From assembly GCF_036785885.1 (NCBI RefSeq), contig NC_092329.1:806001-870000 (forward strand): a stretch of 64,000 nucleotides of DNA, given 5' to 3'. Below, piece after piece: positions 1 to 11,245 of this stretch (positions within the stretch are counted from its first letter, which is position 1; each line of letters begins with the position of its first letter). Made by a program: the position numbers and the translations under genes. This DNA comes from Coffea arabica (taxonomy: Eukaryota > Streptophyta > Magnoliopsida > Gentianales > Rubiaceae). The notes under the pieces were generated by a model. It was not told the origin of the DNA, ran no database searches, and saw only the letters and a list, made by a program, of their open reading frames with translations.

Positions 1-151
1 TTTGGTATTTAACCCTTTTTTAATTTACTGTTTTTTTATTAAAAAATTTTGGCAGAGTTTCCCCTTATAAATGGACGAAACTCCCTGTCAACAAACCCAA
101 TCTCATGAAAATATTCACATGACAGTTATTTAATACAAATTTTTAGCTAAG

Positions 152-1790
152 CTATAGTAATTTTCTACGAAAATCAGGGAAACCTAAAGTGTCCATGATG
201 ATCTCCCTACGGACAGTAGCCAGCAAAGAACGAAAGTTGTCAAAAACATCCTCTTGCTCCGAATTTGTGCCAAGGTTAGCTAGATAATCAGCAGGTTTGT
301 TCACCTCTCTATAGCAATGGGTTATCTCACGGAAATGATGCTTGAAACTGAGTAATTCATCCACCTCCCGTTGGAGTCTCCAAGGGCAACCATGTGTCCC
401 TTGGAGTATTTGAACCAAGACAAGTGAGTCAGATTCAACATGGAAGTCTTGTAAGCCTCGAGCAACAAAGAGCAGCACCCCAAAGAGTGTGGCCTTGAGC
501 TCCGCGTGTAAACTGGTCAATGACCCAAAAAAACAGGAATAACCGACGATAAATCTCCCTTCCCCATCTCGCACAACTCCCCCACCCCCACTAACTCCTG
601 GGTTCCCCTTTGCACAACCATCCAAATTCAACTTATACCCTGCCCTAGGAGCCGACCATGTAATCGGTAAATAGAAACCGTTCTTTTCAAAGCTACCACT
701 GAAGAGTGAAGAACATCCCAAGAGACGAAAGAACATGCTATTTTCGGAAAATTACAATGTAGTAACTCACATAACTATTGAAATACCTGATCTGCCACCT
801 CCGTCCACCCCACCTTCCTTCCATCAAACAGTCCCCTGTTTCTCGCTTTCCATAACTCCCAACAGACGAGCATAGGTAATGTACTATAAATGAACCTGAG
901 ATACACGTTGTGCCCCTTACGCAGTTACCACCGTAACAGCACATGTCTCAATGTGGACACCATATCCAAATATCCCAAGACACCCTCAAATCTATTCCTG
1001 ACCACCTTAGCTAAATCCCCTGTTAAAAATATGTGATTAACCTCGTCATCTGCTGGCTTAGAACAACAATGACACTTAGACGGACCCTGTACCCCAAATC
1101 TATGTAGCAGGTCCATTAGGGGAAGATGCAAACGTAGCAACCGTAACATAAAGAAGGAGATTTTGATAGGAAACCCCTTCAGCCACACATGCGAAACCAC
1201 CCAGGAATAATTAGAAGCCTGCGAAACAAGCGTGTAAGCCGAAGAAACCGAGAATGAACCATTCTGTGTTAAAGCCCACATCATCCTATCAGAGCTATGA
1301 GTGGATGAAGGGGGAATCTTCACAACTTGCCTAACTAACTCAGGCTCTAGAACTTGATTAAGGAGTCGCATATTCCATTGCGCTTGGAAGACAAAATCTG
1401 ACAGAACACGATCTTGAAAATTTTCCACCTGATGACATATAGCCCCAGTTCCCATCCAATTGTCATGCCAGAAATCCATTGATCCCTCACCGATGACCCA
1501 ACAAATATGCTCTTCTGCCAACTATTGAATCGAACATAACCTCTTCCAAGTGTAAGAAATTGAATAGCCCTCTTCTGCCAAACAAGGGTGCACCTCTCTA
1601 CTATATTTTGTTGTTAAAATTCAGCCCATAGGGATCTCCTTTTCCGAAAGTTCCACCAAAACTTAATGGAAAGAGCATCATATACCTTCGTCAAACTACG
1701 AACTCCAATCCCACCCTCCTGATGTGGGCAGCACAACTCCCCCCAACTTAACCAATGAAATTTCTGGCCCATATCCGTCTAGCTCCACAA
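152..1790 (-). mobile_element. Decayed LINE (non-LTR retrotransposon), 3' part
   Basis: Three blocks read on the minus strand in the order expected for the 3' part of a plant LINE. About 1790-1620 gives the end of the reverse transcriptase region, with a CPHQEGGIGVRSL-like segment. Next, 1521-925 gives a zinc-finger zf-RVT segment: FSVSSAYTLV, then KISFFMLRLLRLHLPLMDLL, then a CHCC pair, then a VNHIFL motif in place of the usual EXXXHLF. Last, 736-152 gives an RNase H domain with LNLDGCAKGNPG, an AELKA glutamate, VESDS and a closing NKPADYLANLG, so the four acidic residues are all visible. Frame changes and stops separate the blocks, and the upstream endonuclease and most of the reverse transcriptase are absent. 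It is therefore a dead copy. Exact ends and target duplications were not found. Confidence 0.85.
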
Positions 1791-2284
1791 AAACATTAAA
1801 TATCCAAAACATCTTCCATGCATCCAGGTGAATCACTATAACTCAAAAGATTTGTGCTTGTTTTTAAAAATAACATTTGTTAAAAAATGATTGAAGCCCA
1901 AGGAGAAATTTAGCTAACATGGTAGATGTGAAAATTTTCAAATCTAGGAAACCATATGAAATCTCAAATCTCATAGCAAAAAAAGAGAAAAAAATGAAAA
2001 TATTTCTTACAAGGGAAATCCTAGGATAGAATAAAATTTTCACTAGAAAAAATTAGGAGAGAAGAAATACTTACCAAGAAATGCTAGCAAAGAAAATTCC
2101 TTGCTAGAGGGAATTTATTTTAAAAAGGCAAATAAAAGGTATAGAAAAAGGTTCCCTCCTATGGAGAAAGATCAGATCTGAAGGCCATTTTTGTTAGAGA
2201 GCCTTAAAGAGAAGAAAGAGAGAATGAATTTTAGAGAGAAATACACTGACACACAATCACTAAAATATTGGTTTCCACAGACTA
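1791..2284. other. Unassigned AT-rich intergenic stretch
   Basis: No open frame of family resemblance, RNA gene or clear repeat boundary was recognised. The segment is A-rich with many short AAAGAGA-like runs and separates the LINE from the WAK-type repeat unit. Confidence 0.5.
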
Positions 2285-2513
2285 AATATTAGAAGATGTG
2301 CATTACAAACATATATCTTAATTACTTTCATGACATACATTGCATCCAAAAACAGATTTGTGAATTTTCACGCATATCAAGTGAAAATCATGTACAAAGT
2401 ATGGTTAATAATTTTAAAAAAAAACATGAATAAATAGGAAGACTAGGGTGGACTTGGAAATCTTTCCTTGATAGCTTTGTTATGTCGTAGACTTGTAGCA
2501 TGAGCAACCAACA
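2285..2513 (+). repeat. WAK-locus upstream repeat, copy 1 (left half, split by TIR element)
   Basis: This segment is a diverged copy of 11230-11425. Both carry ATATATCTTAATTACTTTCA followed by a TGACATACATT-rATCCAAAAACA stretch, then an AATAAATrGrAAGACyAGGGTGGACTTG stretch and a TAGCATGAGCA stretch. After 2513 the match stops at the terminal inverted repeat of a transposon and resumes at about 8467. So the repeat was one piece before that insertion. The unit seems to be the 5' flank of a WAK-like gene, because a WAK N-terminus lies between its copies. Confidence 0.7.
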
Positions 2514-3558
2514 GATTTGGGGTAGGGACAGTTATCAAAAAGACCGTCCCTTAACGGTCCCCTCACAAAACTGAAGAAGTGGCCATTATCAATCCACATT
2601 GACAAGGTTCACAACGGTGTCACTTTGATTAGTGAGCAGGGAAAAAATTACTAAAAAGCATGTGTGAGCTAACGCCTCCGTTACCAACCATTGAAACTCT
2701 ATTCCACAAAATCCCGCCCAAATTGACTCGCTATGACTATTCATTTCAATTCTTCAAACGAAGAACTCTTTTTAGTCTCCCTCCAAAAAGTTGTCAATAT
2801 TCATCCACAACTTTAGAACTAAGGCAAAATACAATCAGTGAGTAGGAAAGTGGTAGACAAGGGACGGAAGAAAAGCAGTCAAAATATACTTAGGAAAAGG
2901 AAGAACTACCTATTGAAGGAGAAAGTCTTGGAGGCCTAATGTCTATAAAGGCTTGTGGAAGATCAGGACCGAACAATGAAGCTAAAGATGATGGAGTCCG
3001 AAGCAATGACAACCAATTGCATCTACGTAAACCCTTCAAGTAACAATATTGCAAGCCAATGACATAATTTTCATTGTTTGGTGAATGGCATCCCATGATT
3101 TTATATCATGGTTGTGGAAACCCTATGTATGTTAGAAATCAGATCTAGTCATGGCCCATATGGGAGAGTAAAGTAGAGAAAAATTTTCCACACCAAGTGT
3201 TTGCAAAAAAGAAAAGGATAACTTCCAAACCAATTAGTAGAAGGAGTTGTTAGGACGGGATAAACAGGGGTCGTAACTCTCTCATTAATAGCAATAGTGT
3301 AATCATTATATGAACTAAATGGGTACGGGAGATTTTAGTTGATAAAATAACAAGGAAATTTTGAAGTCAAAAATTTTTTTTGTTCTGTATGGGTGGATAA
3401 GCAGGGACGCCTTATGATGTGCATAGCATTACTGGGTGTTTATGACAGATTACATTGAAGTAGTATGAGATATACATTAAGAGTAAAGGTAAGAAAAGTG
3501 AAAAAGTTATGATAAATTACAAGATGGCCTACCGACTATGCATATAAGCTAGAAGAGG

Positions 3559-4440
3559 GAGGAAAGTGCATACACTATTAGACTTCGATGGGTAGTACCT
3601 CATGTTTGAAAATTACTAGTCAATCATACTATAGCAGTGTAGTAGTTGAAGTAAATTACTTCAAACTTGATTGGTATGAATGTAAATGTCAATTTGTATG
3701 TGTTAGGTCAAATGTACATCTTGTTGAATGTGACCCACTTAGTGTAATAAAAGAGTTACAAGATGTTTTATTAGCAGTGTGTCCTTACATTATGTTGGAC
3801 ACCTATTACTTTTTGTGAATACATAGTGATAGTGAAAAATATATTCATGTAATAATTAGTAATCAATTAACATAATGATGTTAAAGAAAGGTCACAATGA
3901 AGGGAAAAAAATAAAAGGAAGGCAGGGAGGAAAGTGCACATATTGAACATTAATAGTGGTTGTTATCTTGTGTTTGAAAGTTGGTACCTGTTCATACAAT
4001 AGCAGTCTAGTAGTTGGAGTGGATTGTTTAAAAGTCAATTGGTATAAGTATAGATTCTAATTTATGTGTTAGACTGAATGTCCATAGTGTTTACTGTGCC
4101 TTAGTTGTAGAAAATGGTTACAAGATCTGTATATCATGTTGGATAACTATTATTATCAGTGAATAAATAGTGACACTAGACAAACACTTTCATTCAATTG
4201 TAACTTAATAATCAATTAACATAATCATGTTAAAGCAAGGTTGGTGGGATTTACAGTGGAAGGGAAATAAATAAAAGAAAGAGAAAAGTGCACACACTAT
4301 TAAATTGATAGTTTGTTATCCCATGTTTGTAAACTAGTACCTATTTCTATAGTACCAATCTATGGGATTAAAATTGATTGGATTAATGTAGGTTTTAATA
4401 TGTATGTATTAGGTTAAATGTACTTATCATGATTTTATAG
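3559..4440. repeat. Three diverged tandem copies of a ~360 bp unit inside the TIR element
   Basis: Unit starts are near 3559, 3927 and 4283, giving periods of about 368 and 354 bp. Shared landmarks are GGAAAGTGCA near each start, a CATGTTTG or TGTGTTTG block, a TAGCAGTsTAGTAGTTG block, a TTAGGT-AAATGTAC block, and AATCAATTAACATAATnATG with TTAAAG at the end of the first two. The third copy is cut short at about 4440. Divergence between copies is substantial, so the array is old. No satellite family was recognised. Confidence 0.75.
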
Positions 4441-4611
4441 TGTATTATGAATGCTGGGTAAAAATCTTAAGCAATTAAACAAATTATCTTATTTTTGGTC
4501 CAAAATTGTTACGGATGACGTGAAGAAGATTGAGATTGGAGAAGTGCTAGCTTAGGAGTTGTTTAATTTGGCTACCAAATGTCATAGAGGATTCTAAAGA
4601 TTGAAGATACT

Positions 4612-4854
4612 TTGCATACCAAGGCCAAAGCATCATCCAACAAGCCCAAATCAACGAATAAAGGGAAAAAATCACTACAGGAAACAAAGGTTGTAAATCT
4701 AGAATCAAGGGACAAAAATTCTGAATATGAATATGAAAAAGAAGGGGATGATGACAAAGATGCCGAAGAAGATGATTCTGATGAAAACGATGATAAGGGC
4801 ATAGATGTGGGAGCATCTGGAGCCAAGCAATTTAGGATTCCTAATTTAAAATGA
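4612..4854 (+). CDS. Short acidic open frame inside the TIR element, doubtful
   Basis: An 80-codon frame whose first half is lysine- and serine-rich and whose second half is strongly acidic, with runs such as EKEGDDDKDAEEDDSDEN. The frame may extend a little upstream, where VKKIEIGEVLA-like codons precede a stop. It could be the tail of a captured host gene exon, a decayed transposon-encoded protein, or a chance frame favoured by GAT/GAA repeats. No domain was recognised. It lies wholly inside a non-autonomous transposon, which lowers the chance that it is a host gene. Confidence 0.2.
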   Translation: MHTKAKASSNKPKSTNKGKKSLQETKVVNLESRDKNSEYEYEKEGDDDKDAEEDDSDENDDKGIDVGASGAKQFRIPNLK

Positions 4855-5429
4855 AATAAATTGTTTCTGATCATTGTAACATTACCTAAACAAGTTGTAA
4901 CTCCTTATTAATTGCTTGTACAAATTCACAATATAAGTGTGATAAATTTAGCAGCTGTTTCTGTGGGTTTCATGCATAATAATCACGTATCTATTATGTA
5001 CTTATACAAATAGTTGACATTATCTTACAATCAGTTCAGACAATGTTACATTCATTCTTTGTCCACTTTCTACAATTTGCAAATTCAATCAATATGAATA
5101 TGAATAATATTTAATAATTTGTAACAATTTTTTAATTCTCTCTAAATTCTATATGGTTGATTTACCGATGCCTCAAACAACAACTTTGGCCAACATGTAC
5201 ATAGTGGCCGAACGCCATTCTCATCAGATTGTTATCGATGAGTCGATTTCTAGTTCATCATGCTAACTCATGGTTATATATTATGCATATTTTCTACTAC
5301 TGTAAATATGGTTAGACTCAGCATTTCTCAAATTCTGTTGGAAGATGAGGACTGGTAGCCATCTTTGATGGGGATCTTGGGCACCAACAGTTGTCAGTAA
5401 CAACCATTCTAAACGATATAATATTTTTT

Positions 5430-5960
5430 GAACAAGGTATAACTTTATGTAAACTACTTGTAAAACTTAACAACAAAGACACAATTATTACATATGAGAC
5501 CCATATGAACAATAACAAAGTATCACATCTCTGTTATAAAGATGTATAAGTAGTTAAGGAGGAGTTACAATTTGTGCAAAGAGAGTTATGCCGTTCAAGG
5601 ACGGTTGATTTGACAACTATCCCTACTCCAGATCTCTTTAGAGGATGTTCTAGTTTTGTAACAGGTAGTAACTCAATTTCAACTGCTTGTATGTTTAAGT
5701 GACATAGATGTTATATACAATTATTACTTGTACATCTCAATTATTATTGACTCATAGTCACGTGGCACTTTCTTATCCTTACATATCTTATGAAAATCAT
5801 TACTGGCAAAGGTTGTATGCCATTGAGTACAATCATTCCTCAAAGGTGTAATGGCTTACCAATAAGTTATAAGACATAGGTAACTATTTGTAATTTCTCA
5901 TAACAGTGATGCAATTACTATGTCTGTGACCCATATCAACACTAGATAGAACTTCACATA
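5430..5960. repeat. Two diverged copies of a ~430 bp spaced repeat inside the TIR element
   Basis: Around 5440-5525 and 5865-5955 the same order of motifs occurs: a TATAACTT or TTATAAGAC block, CTACTTGTAA or CTATTTGTAA, GCAATTACT or ACAATTATTAC, then GACCCATAT-AACA and AACTTCACAT or AGTATCACAT. The similarity is weak but ordered. This suggests that the internal part of the transposon grew by tandem duplication, as it did at 3559-4440. Confidence 0.4.
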
Positions 5961-8466
5961 GTTATTGTTTAGTTGTACATGTCATGCACTGTGTCTAACA
6001 ACTTATTGAAATAGCATTATACTATCCATGACACGATTCGCTAATTTAATCAACAATCTGAAAAGTAAACAGTGGGCAGGAAAGTGAATAATAGCAATAT
6101 TGCCCAGCATTCACATAGTTTACTCTATAATTTGTATGGTTACAGCAAACATGCTGAATAATAATTGACCTCTACCAATTGGGAACTGTCCAATTTTTTT
6201 TATATATTATAACAGTTTGTGAAATTTTTGAATACAGATATAAAAGTGCTAAAATCAACTAAATTCTAAGAATGCAGGAAATGGTCTCAATTTTGGAATC
6301 AAATAGTACATTTGTCCGAAGAATTACAAATGCTTGGAGCACTACCTTTAAAATTTTGAACTTAACGCCCGAACTCCATACAACTTGTTTTGTTCTCTTT
6401 CTCCCAAGATGGTGCCGGCAATTGAGAGCCATCTTAGCAACACATAGTTATGCTCCAACTTTAGCTCCAACATGTGGTAACTACATTCTTGTCTTTGTTT
6501 AAGTAGTCCTATCGAACACTAAATTTCGTGGCAAATCTATATTTATTGTAGAAATTATACGCTTTGTCTTCTATATGAAACTCCATTCCAATTTGCCAAG
6601 GCTCGTCTTTTGTCCATTTCAAGTATTCCACTACATGAATTTCATTTGTTTAGAGTGTATAAATTCATCAACATTATGTAAACATTCCATAACAGAGTGT
6701 ATAATTGCATGCATATCTTGTACATGCTATCTTAGACCATGTAGAATCAAAACTCTAAAATAAGTTATAGTGCATTGCAGTTAAGGACTCATGACAACTG
6801 AATCAAAACTATCAATTAAGAAATTGGACATCCTAAGAATCTAAATCCGACTAGAATCAAAAGAGATAAGCCCAAATAAACCAAAACAGGATGCAGAAGA
6901 AATGAGGACTATAATTCATTCCTCAAAAACTGCTTTACTCTTGAGCTACTAGTGTATGCTACCTCTTTCAGCCATCAAGAAGAATAGGCGAAAAAAAACT
7001 ACTGCTCTCTGTTCAGATCTACTCTTCTCATGCCTAATTAATATGCCAAATCATGCAGGGGAAAATTCTAACAATTAGAGTTTAATTTTGTACCCGTAAT
7101 ATTAAATATATATAATTGGAAGAATCTTTCCAAAGGACAAGCAAACTTGCATAGAGGCAACTACAGATGATTGTTATGCATTACAAAAGAAACTATCTAG
7201 CAAAGAATATCCAAACATGTGGCATATATATATAGGAACAACGAGATAATAGAATCACAAAAGAACTGTTGTATAATAAAATAAAAATTTTTCATAGAAA
7301 ACACAAGTAAGAGAAGAGGCAACTATAATGTACAAATTATGGTGTCTCTCAATCCGATTATGCAACAGAATACCCTAGTATGTACAACGTAACCATTATT
7401 ATAATAATTCTAACCACGTGTGTTGCTCTTAAAATTATCATATAGCAACATGATGACTAAATAGTGCTCTAACAAGACATACTTGTACATATACCAAAAC
7501 TCAATGTAATACTCATGAAACACATTGTGAATATTTTCTAACGTTGCATATAGACACCACATGTATATATTTGCTATTTGTTATCTTACAGCTACATATC
7601 TAGGATTTAATCCCATTAACAACACTTATATATTAACTATTATGATAGCAATGATTTTTCCACTTGTACATACAAATGAGCGCACTGTTCTTCCTGGGTA
7701 ACAATGTCTACAATCAGACAGACATGCTGAAAAAACAGAGCATAACTTCTTTTTCATTAAAATATTAGTTTCTGCTAACATTGCTACCACTACAATTTCT
7801 ATCCAATTCATATGATAATCAACATCATTACCTTCATCAATCTCCGCCGCATTGTTGTAACTATTTGCTCACCCCGTTATAATGTCTACTGTCTTGGCCA
7901 TTATTGTATGCTACAACTGCAATAGCCTTTTCTAGTTTAAATCACTTCTTGGAAGCGATGTCAATGCAAATACTATGATTGCTTCGGTGTTTATATTTGC
8001 TTGTACCCTTGCCGTCCCAGATATGGGTGGAGGTCCAAATTATCAACATTTAAAACCCACCACAGCAAGACTTTCTAACCCTAATTTGGTACACAAATCT
8101 GTATTTGCTATTTTTGCCCTCTCTTCTCTGGAGATAGATAGTTATTTCTTACCATTCTTCTCTTTCCACTATACCTTCGAAGAACTAAAATGAAAGCCTT
8201 TTTTTTGTCAAGGTTTTCCCGGGATTGTTTTCAAAATCAGTTTTGAATTCAAATTTCATATTTTAACAATCCTGTTCCCATATAACACCATTTATATTGG
8301 TGTTTCCGAAATTGATATTTTTTTTTTTTGAAACTTGCTAATTAGATGGTGTCGTTTTGATGCCTTCTTTCTGCCTGTCGACGTGTATGCATAATAACCA
8401 CTTCTTAAGTTTTGTGAGGGAACCATTCAGGGACAGTCTTTGTAATGACCGTCCCTGCCCCAAATC

Positions 8467-8571
8467 CCAACGAACCACTCGAAGACGTCCGAGGCTACTG
8501 TGACAACTTCTACAGTAAACACCATAAGCAAATCATGCTCGAAATCATAGACCAACAACCAGTTTTTCATT
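8467..8571 (+). repeat. WAK-locus upstream repeat, copy 1 (continuation after TIR element)
   Basis: The sequence GCTACTGTGACAACTTCTAC, followed by AGTAAAC and then CATA-GCAAAT, matches 11449-11530 (ACTACTGTGACAGCTTCCCC, then AGTAAACTCCATACACAAAT). It resumes the copy interrupted at 2513. Confidence 0.7.
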
Positions 8572-8965
8572 TGTTGTGTTAGCAAAAAGAATCAAGCTTC
8601 ATCAGAGGATACAGTAGCAATCATATATTAGCCAATAGTTAAATTTCAATTGTATCAATTGGTTAGGTTTGTTGTTACAGCAGTTAGTTCTTCCATATAA
8701 ATGGAAGAGAGTATACTAGCCTATAAATATCCATTGTATGAGGAAGTTGTAATCAGCTACGGAGTGAATGAATGTCCCAATCCTTTTGCATTGAATGTTC
8801 TTCCATATCTGTTTCTTTCTTTCATCTTCTTCTTCCTTTCTTCCTTCCCTATTATTCTTGCTTCTTGCTTCTGCTTCTATCACTTCCTTTCATTCTTTCT
8901 GCAATTAGCAATCTATCTAATTATTCTCAATAATTCCCATAGAGATATCTACAATCCAATTGGAA
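8572..8965 (+). mobile_element. Probable solo LTR or similar insertion (~390 bp)
   Basis: The boundaries come from comparison with the empty copy at 11527-11560. There the sequence runs directly from a CCAACAAATAGTCCTTTACG block into TCTTGACTGC, whereas here about 390 bp lie between CCAACAACCAGTTTTTCAT and TCTTGACGACTGC. The insert begins with TGTTGTGTTAGC. It holds a TATA-like CCTATAAATATCC segment at about 8720 and then a pyrimidine-rich stretch at 8810-8900, an arrangement typical of a plant Copia-type LTR. A matching 5 bp target duplication was not found, so the type is inferred. Confidence 0.45.
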
Positions 8966-9187
8966 TCTTGACGACTGCGTTCAATTGTATGTCAACCATC
9001 CTAGGTATTAAGAGTGCTTCACATGCCCTCAGCTAATGCATGTGCAGGCTACATTTATGCACAAGGTTAGCAGTCTTTATGAGACTAGAGTGTCCAAGAA
9101 CACAAGTTTATTCACGATTGCATCGACTAATTAAGATGTGGTGAACCAACTTAGGGTTATTTCATACTGATAGGAAAAGGAAAAAAA
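8966..9187 (+). repeat. WAK-locus upstream repeat, copy 1 (third part)
   Basis: 8966-9010 continues the 11545-11580 match (TCTTGAC, GTCAACCATCC). 9018-9160 matches 10120-10235: GAGTGCTTCACA, CAGC-AATGCA, AACAYAAGTTYATTCACGATTGCA, then GTGGTRAA and TTAGGGTTATTT or TTAAGGTTATTT. This segment is thus a second, older copy of the sequence immediately upstream of the WAK exon remnant. Confidence 0.65.
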
Positions 9188-9918
9188 AGTTTTAGTTCCT
9201 AGTGTTTCGCACTTGTGTGAATTTAGACCTCTCCAATGTTTGGCACCAGTGTAATTTTAGTTCCTAACTTTCAGCAAAAATAAATATGGTTCCCAATATT
9301 TCCAATTGAAGCAAATTTAGTGTAATTGACGGATTTTCCCTAATTACTAACGAAATCATGTTATTTGCAGTCACATGTTCACTAGATTGAATTAAAAAAA
9401 GAGAATAAAAAAGCACCTGACTTTAGACAATAAGAATATTAACTTATGTGATGACACGTGAGTAATTAATTAACCACAAAAATAGAAATAAAATAAAGAA
9501 ATTTGTGAAATTATATACAAAAACCTGTAGGGATTTTTTTGCTTAAGGGGGAGTGGGGTTGGAATAGAGAGTGAAAATGAGTTCTGGATATATGAGTTAG
9601 GTACTTTGATTGGTTTGAACTGTGTAGTTTAACTAATTTCTTCTCTCTTTTTTTTTTCCCTTTGTTGTGATTAATTAGTTACTCCAGTGTTAGTAGATGA
9701 GTTATTAGTTCATAATGTTCTTATGTAAAGTTATTTGTTACTTTCCTTTTTCATTTTTGAATTCAATTTAACGGACATGTGACTGTGCGTTATTAGTTTT
9801 ATTGAAATCTTACGGACTAAAATTGTCCAAATTCTACATATTGAAAACCAGATTTATTTTTATCGAAAATTTTAGATATCAAAATCACACAGGTGCTAAA
9901 CATTTAGGACCAAAACTA
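9188..9918. mobile_element. Foldback / MULE-type element with ~200 bp inverted ends
   Basis: The left end AGTTTTAGTTCCTAGTGTTT and the reversed right end AGTTTTGGTCCTAAATGTTT match. The match continues inward through GCACYTGTGTGA, AAAAATAAATMTGGTT and CAATAT, and reaches GCAGTCACATGTTC versus ACAGTCACATGTCC about 190 bp in. The interior is short and non-coding. The element interrupts the WAK upstream repeat, which continues at about 9940. No convincing target duplication was seen. Confidence 0.7.
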
Positions 9919-9929
9919 TATTTCTTCTC

Positions 9930-10450
9930 TGGGTAAAAACAACTCTTCCATTGGAAATTTTCATATTGTCTCGAGAGGTGATAGATGAAAAAGTCAATCA
10001 ATTTTTCTCTTTGGATTTATTCATCTTCAAAACAGAAAAGTTGGTAGAAGTCCCAGAAAGAGACTGACTAGACTTATGGTAATACTTGGGATCGAGAGAA
10101 TAAGTCATCCTATGTTCCTAGAGTGCTTCACACGGCCCGATCAGCCAATGCACGAGCAGCCAAGGTAGAGTGGCAAAGAACATAAGTTCATTCACGATTG
10201 CAACAGCCAAGACGTGGTAAATCTTAAGGTTATTTTGTTCATCTACTATAATTGCAATTCTTCGTTCATTTGTTTGGTAGTGGTGGTAGTAGGGTACATG
10301 CTGGGAAACTAATGGGACAAAAAACCCAAGTTTTCTACTGGCGATTTTTCTATTATCTAGAGAGGTGATACAGGGAAAAGTCAATCATCTGATCTCTTCT
10401 TGATTCCACAATTTTCAACAGAGAAAAGTTGATAAAATTCCGTTCCCTCG
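9930..10450 (+). repeat. WAK-locus upstream repeats, end of copy 1 and start of copy 2
   Basis: 9945-10040 (TCTCGAGAGGTGATAGATGA, AAAAGTCAATCA, then CAAAACAGAAAAGTTG) is a diverged copy of 10350-10440 (TCTAGAGAGGTGATACAGGG, AAAAGTCAATCA, then CAACAGAGAAAAGTTGAT). 10110-10235 is the partner of 9018-9160. Two head-to-tail units therefore abut at about 10100. Only the second is followed by a WAK coding remnant. Confidence 0.65.
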
Positions 10451-10592
10451 ACCACGATGACTGGAGTTTCGTGCTCATATGAATTGATATTGCAATTGTA
10501 GCGCAAATGACGAAAAAAAAAGTAAAGAGTCCACATACAGAAGATGGAGTAGTGTTAAAAAGGAAATAGTGCTGAAATGCAATTTTGTTCAA

Positions 10593-10790
10593 ATGATACA
10601 TTTCGTGTTGACGGTGTCCTTAAAGCCAGCTATCACACCAGCAGCAACATACCCTCCTATAGCCAAGGATGGCTGCATTGATACCTCTGGAAAAGTAAAG
10701 ATCCATTACCCCTTTGGCATGACAGAAGATTGTTATCTTGAGTCGAGACTTTCAGTCAATTGTAACTACTCTTTAATCCTACCATTCTAA
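10593..10790 (+). pseudogene. Truncated WAK-like receptor kinase gene, N-terminal exon fragment
   Basis: Reading from the ATG at 10593, a hydrophobic leader (MIHFVLTVSL) is followed by YPPIAKDGCIDTSGKVKIHY and then PFGMTEDCYL and SVNCNYS. This is the start of the extracellular galacturonan-binding (GUB_WAK_bind) domain of wall-associated kinases, which normally reads GC-x3-CG-(N/K)-V-x-I-P/H-YPFG. The second cysteine of the GCxxxCG motif is serine here. The frame ends after about 65 codons, next to a SINE insertion, and no EGF-like, transmembrane or kinase exon follows. Intact WAK proteins have roughly 600-750 residues, so this is a dead fragment. Confidence 0.8.
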
Positions 10791-10798
10791 GCATATAT

Positions 10799-11235
10799 TT
10801 TTTATTTTTTAAAAATTTTTTCTAGTAAAAGAGAATGAAATTTAAGAAGCGGGTGTAGGGAGGAGAGATTTGAACCCAAGCCCTCTAAATCCTGGAACCT
10901 CAATCCTAGACCCCTATTTGATAACCCAATTCAATATTTAAACTAAGTGAGTTCATATCTTAACATGTTCAAACGTGTTTGATAAAAAAAAATCGAACTT
11001 CTGATTTAATTAAGTGGCATCGAATTTTCTAGATAATTTTTTTTAAAAAAATATAAGTGATAAACTAACCACGTATTACTTAATATAATATATACTCAAA
11101 TATATCAAATATGGTACTTAACAATTCAATAATTTAACGAATTCTGCCTTCAAAGTTTAAATTTCATATTTTAGTTTTCAAATTTTAATTTTATCTAATA
11201 CACTCTTAGTCACTAGACTAAAACCTCATAGGCTG
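10799..11235 (-). mobile_element. tRNA-derived SINE with a nested small insertion
   Basis: The segment is flanked by a perfect 10 bp direct repeat, AAGCATATAT, at 10789-10798 and 11236-11245. On the minus strand it starts CAGCCTATGAGGTTTTAGTC and then TAGTGACTAAGAG, which resembles a pol III A box. It later has GGGTTCAAATCTC, close to a B box, and ends in an A-rich tail next to the first repeat. A and B boxes are about 340 bp apart instead of 30-50. A block bounded by imperfect inverted ends (GTGTATTAGATAAAATTAAA versus CCCTATTTGATAACCCAATT read in reverse) lies between them, so a small TIR element has probably inserted into the SINE. Confidence 0.6.
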
Positions 11236-11245
11236 AAGCATATAT

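Larger units (their letters stand above)
2514..8466. mobile_element. 5.95 kb terminal-inverted-repeat DNA transposon (MULE-like), non-autonomous
   Basis: The ends are inverted copies of each other over about 90 bp. The left end begins GATTTGGGGTAGGGACAGTT and the right end, read in reverse, begins GATTTGGGGCAGGGACGGTC. Both continue through an AGAC-GTCCCT block, a CCTCACAAAACT block and an AAGAAGTGG block. The insertion splits a repeat whose uninterrupted copy is at 11230-11600, which independently fixes the boundaries to within a few bases. No long transposase frame was found, so the element is non-autonomous or decayed. The long TIRs suggest a Mutator-like element, but a clean target duplication is not visible because the flanks have diverged, so the superfamily is inferred. 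Confidence 0.8.

Noticed and set aside
8701-9036. 111-codon open frame on the plus strand with a hydrophobic middle
   Set aside because: It crosses the boundary between the LTR-like insert and the WAK upstream repeat, and its hydrophobic stretch comes from a TTC/CTT-rich tract. It is a chance frame.
10569-10592. Earlier start for the WAK fragment at 10569
   Set aside because: That codon is GTG; the first in-frame ATG is 10593 and leads directly into a signal-peptide-like leader.
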